Under the pieces are notes generated by a model, which did not search any database, was not told where the DNA came from, and saw only the letters and a program-made list of their open reading frames with translations. Shown here one piece after another: positions 1-7,726 of a DNA stretch of 64,000 bases (position 1 is the first letter of the stretch; the number at the start of each line of letters is the position of its first letter). Position numbers and translations under genes: made by a program. Location of the stretch: contig NZ_RQET01000009.1 of the NCBI RefSeq assembly GCF_004769195.1, positions 186,001 through 250,000 of the forward strand, in the 5' to 3' direction. This DNA is from Leptospira fletcheri (GTDB lineage Bacteria > Spirochaetota > Leptospiria > Leptospirales > Leptospiraceae).

Positions 1-10
1 TTTCAAAGAA

Positions 11-1474
11 TCACTCCAATCCGTATGTGGAGCGGATCTGTTTGTCGGCGGCTTCCGCTTCCGAGCGATCCAGAATCAGGGGGAGTTCCACATCCAGGAA
101 TTTCAATCTTAGATACCGATCTTTCGCTTTGGCCAAAGCGGATTTCAAATCCGCAAGACTGTTCACGGGAGAACCGTTGACCGACTCGATGACCAGATTT
201 AAAAAATAATCGGAGGAAGAATTTACCGGATGCGCCAGTTTTCTGTACAGAACCACGTCCGCCTTTTTGGATCTGTTGATTCCGTCCGGAATAAAATATT
301 TGTATCGGTAGAGGAATTGGCTCCCTCCGGAAGTATTTCCCGCACGGCTCCAAGTCGCGAGCAAATCCTGGGACATTTCCTGAAAGAGAAGACCTCCGAT
401 CATCGCATAATCGTACGGTGCATCGTATCTGTTCCGCATGAAATCGAAGTCGGGCATTCTCTTCGCCTCGAAGGAGATGTCCATAAATTTCCCCTCACGG
501 AAAACCTTAAATCTGATCTTGTCTCCCGCGTGTTTATTGTCCACGTTCTCCGTAAAATCCACCCTCGCGTCCTTGTCGAGAGTGGTGGTCCCGTTTCGGC
601 CGATCGGGCTTCCGTCGATTTCCGTAAGATAATCCCCTTCCTTCAAATATCCGTCCGCCGAGCCGTGGGGGAGGATCCTTGTGACGAACACTCCTTCCAG
701 CCCGTCAGGAATTCCTTTCGCTTTTCTAAGCGAGGTGTTAAACGAATTCAAAAAACTGATTCCGAGTTCGACGTAACCGTCGTAACTTCCGTCCTCTATG
801 TCCGTGAGGAAATGTCGGATTACGTTCGTAGGGATGAGATAGCCTATGTTTTCTCCCTTTGTCGCCACTTGAAACGCGACTCCGACAGCCTTGTCTCCCT
901 GGATTGCAGGCCCCCCGGAATTCCCGGGGTTGATGGCGGCGTCCACTTGGAGTACCAAATGGCTGTCTACCGAAGAGTGGGAATATTCCGATTGTTCCTT
1001 TCTGGAAACGATTCCTCGGGTGACGGAGACCTTATTCCCTCCGATCGGATATCCTACCACAATCAAAGGAGAGTTCAATTCCGGAATTCCTCCGAGTTCT
1101 AGATCCCGGGAGTCCTTATAAAACGTTCCGTCCTCCGCTTCCAAAATAGCGAGGTCACAATCGTGGGCGATGAAGAGAATCTTGACTCTATACCATTCCG
1201 TCTGGTCGTATCTTTGCACTTGGATAAATTTCGCGTTGGATACCACGTGTGCATTCGTAAGAATCCGCTTGTTTCCGATCAGGAATCCGGTTCCGGAGCC
1301 GGCCCGGACCCCGTCCGTGGTCCAAGGGGAATACGGATTGATCGCCTGGGAATAGACTTTAATCTGAACTACGGCTTTTCGGATTCCGTCGAAATCCGTT
1401 TTTTCCTCCGCGGTTGCGGGGACGGAAATGAGAAAGATAAGAATCCCTAGGGAAAGTTTTTTCAGAGCAGACAT
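11..1474 (-). CDS. HtrA/Deg-like S1C serine protease with PDZ domains
   Basis: Secreted or periplasmic trypsin-fold protease, probably acting in envelope protein quality control. Residues 1-22 form a signal peptide ending near ATAEE. The catalytic triad is visible: His in TNAHVV, Asp in HDCDLAIL and Ser in GNSGGP. A PDZ-like segment follows at about residues 235-335, and a more divergent second one at about 350-475 (VIESVNGSPVNSL resembles a PDZ core). At 487 aa the length fits Deg proteases with two PDZ domains. It ends 10 bases inside the window edge and its start lies 6 bases after the apt stop, so it is probably co-transcribed with apt. The family is certain; the substrate is unknown. Confidence 0.9.
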   Translation of the reverse strand: MSALKKLSLGILIFLISVPATAEEKTDFDGIRKAVVQIKVYSQAINPYSPWTTDGVRAGSGTGFLIGNKRILTNAHVVSNAKFIQVQRYDQTEWYRVKILFIAHDCDLAILEAEDGTFYKDSRDLELGGIPELNSPLIVVGYPIGGNKVSVTRGIVSRKEQSEYSHSSVDSHLVLQVDAAINPGNSGGPAIQGDKAVGVAFQVATKGENIGYLIPTNVIRHFLTDIEDGSYDGYVELGISFLNSFNTSLRKAKGIPDGLEGVFVTRILPHGSADGYLKEGDYLTEIDGSPIGRNGTTTLDKDARVDFTENVDNKHAGDKIRFKVFREGKFMDISFEAKRMPDFDFMRNRYDAPYDYAMIGGLLFQEMSQDLLATWSRAGNTSGGSQFLYRYKYFIPDGINRSKKADVVLYRKLAHPVNSSSDYFLNLVIESVNGSPVNSLADLKSALAKAKDRYLRLKFLDVELPLILDRSEAEAADKQIRSTYGLE

Positions 1475-1480
1475 CGAGCG

Positions 1481-2014
1481 TCAATGGCCCTCGAATTCGC
1501 AGATGGAATAGACTTCTATTCCCAAATCCCTTTTTAGTTTGGAGGCTCCACCCAAATCGGGCAAGTCTATGATCACTCCCGCTTCCGCCACTTCGGCTCC
1601 TAGGCGTCTCAATAATCTGGCAGCGGCGAGCATGGTACCTCCCGTCGCGATCAGGTCGTCCATCAAAAGAATCCTGTCTCCCGGAGTGATGGAATCCTTA
1701 TGGATCTCGATAACGTCTTTTCCGTATTCCAGATCGTATTCTTCCGTTACGGTCTCCGCGGGAAGTTTTCCTTTTTTTCGGATCGGAATGAATCCGGCGC
1801 CCAATTGAAATGCTACCGGAGCCCCGACGATAAAACCCCTTGCTTCGATTCCGGCCACTTTCGTGATTCCTTTACCGGTATACCGGTCCACAAACGTACC
1901 GATCGTAAGCGCCAAGCCTTCCGGATCGAGTAACAAAGAGGTAATGTCTCGAAAAAGGATACCCTTCTTCGGATAATCTGGAATGGTTCGGATTTTTGAT
2001 TTAACGACGGACAT
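1481..2014 (-). CDS. apt: adenine phosphoribosyltransferase
   Basis: Purine-salvage enzyme converting adenine and PRPP to AMP and pyrophosphate in the cytoplasm. The 177-aa length is typical of bacterial Apt. Visible signatures are the N-terminal [15 protein letters not shown] segment, the VAGIEARGF loop and the PRPP-binding motif [13 protein letters not shown] (about residues 114-126). It sits directly upstream of the HtrA-like protease gene on the same strand with only 6 bases between them, and htpX lies upstream on the same strand. Confidence 0.96.
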   Translation of the reverse strand: MSVVKSKIRTIPDYPKKGILFRDITSLLLDPEGLALTIGTFVDRYTGKGITKVAGIEARGFIVGAPVAFQLGAGFIPIRKKGKLPAETVTEEYDLEYGKDVIEIHKDSITPGDRILLMDDLIATGGTMLAAARLLRRLGAEVAEAGVIIDLPDLGGASKLKRDLGIEVYSICEFEGH

Positions 2015-2103
2015 AGGCTCGAAGTCCTATTCCAATCTTCGGAAGCGCGGGAACAATTCTTTTTTGGAAGCCGCCCTGATTTAAGAGCGGCTCCCATTCG
2101 GTT

Positions 2104-3015
2104 TTAATACGCTTTTGCCCGTAAGGCGGCGATCCTTTCGTCTAGAGGAGGATGGGTGGCAAATAGAGAAGCCAGTCCTCCTGCTCGGTTCGAGATCTTA
2201 AGAGTGGCGATGGATTCTCCTCTTTGGTCCACCGGATCCATAGTAAATCCGGCTTTCAATCGTTCCAATGCCGCGATCATATTGCTCCGTCCCGCCAATC
2301 TCGCTCCGCCGGCATCGGCTCTATATTCTCTGGCTCTTGAAACGTAGGCGACCACGATGGAACCGAGTAGGCCGAAGACCATGACCAGAACTTGCTGGAT
2401 CATAAAGCGCATAAAATAGCCTCCACCTCCGTCTCTTTCGTCGTTCCGACTCAATTGAGAGGCGATAAGAGTACTTACGATCCATGCGAAGAAGAACACG
2501 AAAGAATTCACCACACCTTGTACCAAGGTCATGGTTACCATATCGCCGTTGGCGACGTGGGACAATTCGTGACCGAGTACTCCGTCGATTTCTCCGCTAT
2601 CCATTCCGTTCAATAGTCCGGTGGAAACGCAGACCAAGGCACTGGATCTACCGGGACCCGTCGCGAACGCGTTGACTTCCGGAGATTGGTAATATCCTAC
2701 TTCCGGCATGGGAAGTCCTGCGGCGTCGGCCAATCTTTTGACTCTGGCGACTAGGTCTCTCTGCCATCCTGAGGCCGTGTTCGGATCTATGATCTCCACT
2801 CCCATCGCCATCTTGGCGGTGAATTTGGAAATCATCAGGGAAATAAAAGCTCCTCCCATCCCCCAAACCGTGCAGAATAGAAGCAATCCCCCGTACGAAA
2901 TCCCGGATTTCTCCAAGTAGCCGGCGAGGCCGGTGATCCTGATCAAAAATGCGATCGTAAAGACGACGGCCAGGTTTGTAATCGCAAACAATCCGATTCT
3001 ACGAATCATCCACAT
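2104..3015 (-). CDS. htpX: membrane zinc metalloprotease HtpX
   Basis: M48-family integral inner-membrane protease that degrades misfolded membrane proteins. The zinc motif HELSHVANGD (about residues 149-158) gives the HExxH pair. Two hydrophobic segments lie near the N-terminus (about 5-28 and 38-58) and two more after the active site, the usual HtpX topology. The length of 303 aa is close to that of E. coli HtpX. A glutamate in YRADAGGARLAG or the nearby REYRAD is the likely third zinc ligand. Its company with an HtrA-like protease gene on the same strand suggests an envelope-stress neighbourhood. Confidence 0.95.
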   Translation of the reverse strand: MWMIRRIGLFAITNLAVVFTIAFLIRITGLAGYLEKSGISYGGLLLFCTVWGMGGAFISLMISKFTAKMAMGVEIIDPNTASGWQRDLVARVKRLADAAGLPMPEVGYYQSPEVNAFATGPGRSSALVCVSTGLLNGMDSGEIDGVLGHELSHVANGDMVTMTLVQGVVNSFVFFFAWIVSTLIASQLSRNDERDGGGGYFMRFMIQQVLVMVFGLLGSIVVAYVSRAREYRADAGGARLAGRSNMIAALERLKAGFTMDPVDQRGESIATLKISNRAGGLASLFATHPPLDERIAALRAKAY

Positions 3016-3090
3016 AGGTGAGTTTTTCTCCTTATCTATAGAAACATTCGGGATCCAAAGTTCCCTCGGGTGTTCCTTCCCGGTTTCATA

Positions 3091-4698
3091 TTAGACTGTT
3101 CTCGGTTCCTTTCTCAGAAAAGAAGCTAACAGAAAAAGCGCTGCCAGAAGCAGATACCCCTTAGCAAACGGGCCGAAATTCGGTTCGAAAGGCGTCAAAA
3201 TCGCGTTTCCGCGCAGGGAATAAGCGTGGATAAATCCGGTCGCCGAAAGCAATACTCCGGTCAAGCTGGCAAGGATCGCCTTTTTAAAATCCCGATCGAT
3301 GACGAAGGTAGCGATTGCAGCCCATACCATAGAAGAGAGTAAGAAACCTTGGGAAAGGCTTAAGAGGCCTTCCAACGGGTACGGAAAAATCGGTTGGTTG
3401 GGAGGAACGAGAGAAAGCCAGAGATTCTGGGTTTGGGAAGCGGCAGCCGTTCCTTCGATGGCCTTCGTTAAAATCGGGTCTACGTAATTGAACGTACTTT
3501 GGATCAACAGCACTCCCCAGCCGGCGAGAGCGGGGAGGAGTCCGATCACTACGGCCGGAGCATGTCTAGTCGGTGTGGCTTCGAAGGCCTGGGAGCCGAT
3601 GACGATTCCGATCCAGAGTACGATTGCCATGCCCGCCTCGATCGGAATCAATTTGGAAAGAAAGCCCATCAATCCGAAGAAGGCGGCCAAGGTCATAAAG
3701 ATTCCGTTCAGAGTCGAATAACCCGCCCTAGCGCCCAATGCTTTCCAACCCGGATGACCGATGTAAATCGTAGTCGGAAAAGGGGATCCGAAAAAGGCTC
3801 CGGCCACGGTTCCGAGTCCGTTCACCAATAAGGAATTTCTGGTATTGAATTTGTCCCCGGCGGCTTCTGCGGATTCTATGTTCTGCAAGGAACCGATTAC
3901 GTTGAAAATTCCCATAGGAAGGATCACGGAAAGATATTCCCGAATGTCCGCTCCCGAAAATAAGGAAAAGATTTCTCCGGCACTCCATACGGGAAGGTAC
4001 AATCCGACTCGGAAGGAAGACTGGAGTGCATCCGCATCCATGATCGCTTTTCCGGAAAAATAAGGAGAATACCAAGCGAGCAAGGTTCCGGCGATCACCG
4101 AAATCAACCCCCCCGGAATTTTAAAGGGGAATACGACTCTTCCGAAGTATTGCAACAATATGATCCCGAAGGGAACGAATGCGACCAGCGGATTCTGAAA
4201 CGTACGGATCAGAAAATCCATAGAGATAAACGTGAGCGCGATTCCGGCGAGAGCGGAAAGAAGGGCGGCTCTGGGAGTCGCCTTGCGCACTCTCTCCGCT
4301 ACAAAGGCCCCCGACATTTCGATCAATCCGGAGAGAAAACTGGCCAGCAATCCCATTGCCCAAGCGGCCTTGTAACTTCCCGTCTTCAAGTAAACGGGGA
4401 ACATGACGAAGAATACGAAGGCGAACAAAGAAACCGTATTGATCCCGTAGGGAAGTGCGGTAACGTCGCTTCTCCCTTCCGATTTGGCCAGTTGCCTGGC
4501 CTGCCAAGCATAGAATACATTCCCCAACAAAAGGGACACGGCAGCGCCGGGAATCACAACACGGAAGACGAACTCTTGGGGCATTCCGCAGGGACCCATG
4601 CAAAGAGTGACTAAAACGAGAATTTGGATTAGGTTATCGATCATCAAGCCGAAGAAACCGTCCAGATCCCCCGGCACGAACCAATTGTGTTTGCTCAT
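3091..4698 (-). CDS. NCS2-type (AzgA-like) permease
   Basis: Polytopic inner-membrane protein of 535 aa with about 12-14 hydrophobic segments. The overall pattern, including an early proline/glycine segment (LCMGPCGMPQEF) and a mid-protein GSPFPTTIYIGHPGWKALGARAGYS stretch, resembles nucleobase-cation symporter-2 and AzgA-like transporters. The substrate cannot be read from the sequence; a purine or uracil base would be the family default. Its start overlaps the stop of the SspB-like gene by 4 bases, so the two are translationally coupled in one operon that begins with the CapD-like gene. Confidence 0.75.
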   Translation of the reverse strand: MSKHNWFVPGDLDGFFGLMIDNLIQILVLVTLCMGPCGMPQEFVFRVVIPGAAVSLLLGNVFYAWQARQLAKSEGRSDVTALPYGINTVSLFAFVFFVMFPVYLKTGSYKAAWAMGLLASFLSGLIEMSGAFVAERVRKATPRAALLSALAGIALTFISMDFLIRTFQNPLVAFVPFGIILLQYFGRVVFPFKIPGGLISVIAGTLLAWYSPYFSGKAIMDADALQSSFRVGLYLPVWSAGEIFSLFSGADIREYLSVILPMGIFNVIGSLQNIESAEAAGDKFNTRNSLLVNGLGTVAGAFFGSPFPTTIYIGHPGWKALGARAGYSTLNGIFMTLAAFFGLMGFLSKLIPIEAGMAIVLWIGIVIGSQAFEATPTRHAPAVVIGLLPALAGWGVLLIQSTFNYVDPILTKAIEGTAAASQTQNLWLSLVPPNQPIFPYPLEGLLSLSQGFLLSSMVWAAIATFVIDRDFKKAILASLTGVLLSATGFIHAYSLRGNAILTPFEPNFGPFAKGYLLLAALFLLASFLRKEPRTV

Positions 4699-5189
4699 TT
4701 TTTGTTCTTACTCCCGAAATCCACTTCGATGACGTTGTCTTTGCGTTTTTTCCCTTTCGATTTCGATTCGTTCCCCTCTTCTTGCGGAAGTTCCGAAGAG
4801 GGTGTTCCGGAATTTTGCTCGTCTTCTGCGGAACGACGATCTTCCAATTTCCCCAAAAAGATTCTCATTTGAGAGACGGTTTGTTGGGATTTGTCGAAGT
4901 AACGGAATACGCTATCCCAAGGGATAAAAACCTCTTCCCAAGTGTACCCGAATTGGAGTTCCGCATAAACCCAATCCTGCTCGATTCGGATGTCCCGAGT
5001 GGCTCTAGGTCCGATGACCAATATGATCCCGGATTCCGGTTCGTCTCCGATCAATCCACGTTTGCCTATCTTCAGATCTGGGTGAGGCATCGCGTGCAAG
5101 TAGAACGTCCCGAATCTCTCCCAATAGAGGGAGAAGAGCTGTTTTTTGAACTCGCGGAGGACCGTGCTATCTTCTGGGTTATGATCCAT
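4695..5189 (-). CDS. sspB: SspB-like ClpXP adaptor
   Basis: Small acidic 164-aa protein. Residues about 55-100 (IILVIGPRATRDIRI... FGYTWEEVFIPWDSVFRYFD) match the SspB beta-fold, where E. coli has IVLNIAPRAVGNLEL and IPRQVSVPLAAVLAIY. A long charged, disordered tail follows, ending in a short hydrophobic motif (DNVIEVDFG) just before a lysine-rich end. In known SspB proteins such a tail tip docks on the ClpX N-domain and delivers ssrA-tagged substrates. It overlaps the upstream dehydratase gene by 11 bases and the downstream permease gene by 4. The gene symbol is by homology reasoning only. Confidence 0.72.
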   Translation of the reverse strand: MDHNPEDSTVLREFKKQLFSLYWERFGTFYLHAMPHPDLKIGKRGLIGDEPESGIILVIGPRATRDIRIEQDWVYAELQFGYTWEEVFIPWDSVFRYFDKSQQTVSQMRIFLGKLEDRRSAEDEQNSGTPSSELPQEEGNESKSKGKKRKDNVIEVDFGSKNKK

Positions 5190-7068
5190 TCTTTCCTATG
5201 ATCCTGGCTTCCTCTTCCGTGATATAATCCTTATGAATCTTATATTCCGGTACGAGCTCCTTGAATCTCAAAAAGATTTCCTTTTCCTGGTTGGAGCGTG
5301 CGGCATTCAATAGGGCTTGGAAACGTGCTTGGAAGCTGCTAATATCATTGTCTTCCAAGGGCGCTGCAATCCTGATTTTCGGGTGGTGGGTTTTTTTGAT
5401 GCCTTCTAGATCTAACAGCAGTTCTTCGAACAATTTTTCCCCAGGTCTCAAACCCGTGAATTCGATCGGAATATCTATGTAAGGACGAAGTCCGGAAAGT
5501 CGGATCATCTCCTCCGCTAGACTGAGGATTCGAACGGGTTCTCCCATTTCCAGAAGGAAAATTTCTCCTCGTTCTCCCATGGATCCCGCCTGGAGGACCA
5601 ACTGCGTCGCTTCCGGAATCGTCATAAAATAACGTATGACTTCCGGATGAGTCACCGTGACCGGTCCGCCGTTTTGGATCTGTTCTCGGAACCTAGGAAT
5701 CACCGATCCGTTCGAGCCCAACACGTTTCCGAATCGGACCGTGATGAATTTCGTACGGGTTTCTCGGGATACATGCTGGATGTACAATTCCGCTACGCGT
5801 TTGGAAGCTCCCATGATATTCACCGGGTTTACCGCTTTGTCCGTGGAAATCAGAACGAAGCGTTCTACTCCCGACAGACGGGAAATATCCGCCACATTCT
5901 TGGTCCCCAGAACGTTGTTCAAGACCGCTTCGCAGGGATTGGTTTCCATCATTGGTACGTGCTTGTAAGCGGCCGAATGGAAGACCACTTCGGGGGAATG
6001 CGCTTCGAACACGGAGCTGACTCTGGAAAGATTCTTCACGTCCGCGACCACGGGAAAGAATTCGATTTCGGAATCCGGAAAGATTTTTCTAAGCTCGTAA
6101 TCGATCTCATAGAGAGGAGTTTCCGAAGAATCTACCAGAATGAGTTTCGAAGGTTGGAAGACCGCGACCTGTCTGCAGATCTCGCTCCCGATCGAACCTC
6201 CCGCGCCCGTTACTAGGATGGATTTGCCTCGGATATAAGAACGAATGGATTCGATTTCCAAATCCACGACGGGTCGTCCGAGTAGGTCTTCCACCCGAAT
6301 CTCGCGGAGTTGCTGGATCTTAGGAGAGTCGAAGAGGAGGGAGCCGATGGAAGGAAGAATCTTAAAGCCTACCTCGGTGGACTCGAACGTCTTGAGCAAT
6401 TTTCCGATCAATTTTCCGTCCGGGTTTTTGATCGCTATGATAACCTGTTTGATCCCTAATTTACGGATGGTGTCTTCCGCCTTGGAAATATTTCCGAGAA
6501 TGGGAACACCCTGGATCAAAGCGCCGATTTTACTTTCGTCGTCGTCCAAAAAGCCGACTGGATTCAATTTCAGTTCGCTATGCCGGCGGAATTCCGAGAG
6601 TAGGGAAGCTCCCATTTTTCCGGCGCCTAAGATCAGCGTAGGAGCTCCATGCTCTCTCGTTTTGCGAATGATGTACTGGTCCCGAAAAATTCTCCAGGAA
6701 AGACTTCGAAGACAAAGAAAGCTGAGAAGAAGAATCGTATCGAGTACCGGAACCATCCGGGACATCTGATCGAATCGGTTATAAAATAGTAGAACTGTCG
6801 TGGCGATGAAGGAGGACAGTACGGTTATTTTAATGATTTCTAAAAGATCATGTATGGACGCATAAGCCCAGATGGAACGATAGATATTGGAAAACAGAAA
6901 AACGACGGAACGACAGGCGACTACGATCACCAAAGGAATCAAAAAGGTATCCGTTCTTTGGAGAAAGGAGAGAGATTCGAATCGAATCAAGTGGGCCAAA
7001 AAGTAGGACAGGACCATAAAGCAGAGATCCAAAGGAAAGATCAAGGTCCGGCGGTTCCAATGTTCCAT
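5179..7068 (-). CDS. CapD/FlaA1-type membrane nucleotide-sugar 4,6-dehydratase/epimerase
   Basis: Inner-membrane enzyme of 629 aa acting on UDP-GlcNAc-type sugars for surface polysaccharide or LPS synthesis. Four N-terminal membrane segments lie at about residues 10-120. A CoA-binding-like Rossmann domain (PTLILGAGKMGASLL) is at about 145, followed by the catalytic extended SDR domain with GAGGSIGSEI at about 290. The motif SAAYKHVPMMETNP and the catalytic segment STDKAVNPVNIMGASKR show Met where classical SDRs have Tyr, as in FlaA1/WbpM/PglF-type dehydratases. It is the first gene of an operon with the SspB-like and permease genes. Confidence 0.92.
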   Translation of the reverse strand: MEHWNRRTLIFPLDLCFMVLSYFLAHLIRFESLSFLQRTDTFLIPLVIVVACRSVVFLFSNIYRSIWAYASIHDLLEIIKITVLSSFIATTVLLFYNRFDQMSRMVPVLDTILLLSFLCLRSLSWRIFRDQYIIRKTREHGAPTLILGAGKMGASLLSEFRRHSELKLNPVGFLDDDESKIGALIQGVPILGNISKAEDTIRKLGIKQVIIAIKNPDGKLIGKLLKTFESTEVGFKILPSIGSLLFDSPKIQQLREIRVEDLLGRPVVDLEIESIRSYIRGKSILVTGAGGSIGSEICRQVAVFQPSKLILVDSSETPLYEIDYELRKIFPDSEIEFFPVVADVKNLSRVSSVFEAHSPEVVFHSAAYKHVPMMETNPCEAVLNNVLGTKNVADISRLSGVERFVLISTDKAVNPVNIMGASKRVAELYIQHVSRETRTKFITVRFGNVLGSNGSVIPRFREQIQNGGPVTVTHPEVIRYFMTIPEATQLVLQAGSMGERGEIFLLEMGEPVRILSLAEEMIRLSGLRPYIDIPIEFTGLRPGEKLFEELLLDLEGIKKTHHPKIRIAAPLEDNDISSFQARFQALLNAARSNQEKEIFLRFKELVPEYKIHKDYITEEEARIIGKNGS

Positions 7069-7165
7069 TAAGGAAAAAAATATCTTTAAATGCTAAAAGT
7101 CCAATCTTTTTGGGTTTTTTCGGTTGCGGAAATCGAGAATCTAAACGAATCTCCCGTGTAGATCC

Positions 7166-7636
7166 GTGAAAGAATTAATCGTCAACCTGGAAGGGAAACT
7201 TGACTTGCAGCTGGGGGCGGCATTTCGGGAAAAGATAGGGCAGGTATTATCCTCGGAACCCTATAAGATTCTTTTGGATGCATCGGGCATCGGAGATTGG
7301 GAACTGGGGGCACTCGACCTGATCCGAGAGGCTGCGACCAGTCATTCGGAATCAAAATTTGCCGTATGCAATCTAGTACAAGGTTTAGGCGAAGAATGGA
7401 AACTCTCCGGTTTGGCAAAAGAAATTCCGACGTTCTCCTCCAGAGAAGACGCCAAGTCCTTTTTAAACCGGGAATCGGATGCAAAGGAAACGGCATCTCC
7501 CGGATTCGTAGCATGTCCGATCTGCTTCCAGACTTTGAGAGTGCAAGGAAAAGGGAATTATCGCTGCCCGGCTTGTTCCCATACTTTTTATCTGACCGCG
7601 GATTACAGAACGGCTAGTTTCGAAAAACTGTTTTAA
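7166..7636 (+). CDS. STAS-domain protein with C-terminal zinc ribbon
   Basis: 156 aa starting at GTG. Residues 1-95 have the alternating strand/helix pattern of a STAS (anti-sigma-factor antagonist) domain (ELIVNLEGKLDLQLGAAFREKI, ILLDASGIGDWELGALDLI). The position usually held by the phosphorylated serine appears as GIGDWEL, so classical SpoIIAA-like phosphorylation is doubtful. Residues about 115-145 carry CPICFQTL and CPACSHTF, a four-Cys zinc ribbon. It lies just upstream of the large cyclase gene on the same strand, 51-90 bases apart depending on the cyclase start, which suggests a shared signalling role. That role is inference. Confidence 0.65.
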   Translation: MKELIVNLEGKLDLQLGAAFREKIGQVLSSEPYKILLDASGIGDWELGALDLIREAATSHSESKFAVCNLVQGLGEEWKLSGLAKEIPTFSSREDAKSFLNRESDAKETASPGFVACPICFQTLRVQGKGNYRCPACSHTFYLTADYRTASFEKLF

Positions 7637-7726
7637 CCGCGCGAAGAATGCGCCCGAACTCCTCCGGTAAAGAAATTTCCGAAGATAGTGCTTGCCACAA
7701 AAGCGCCGGAAGGGTCTTTTTTTAAT

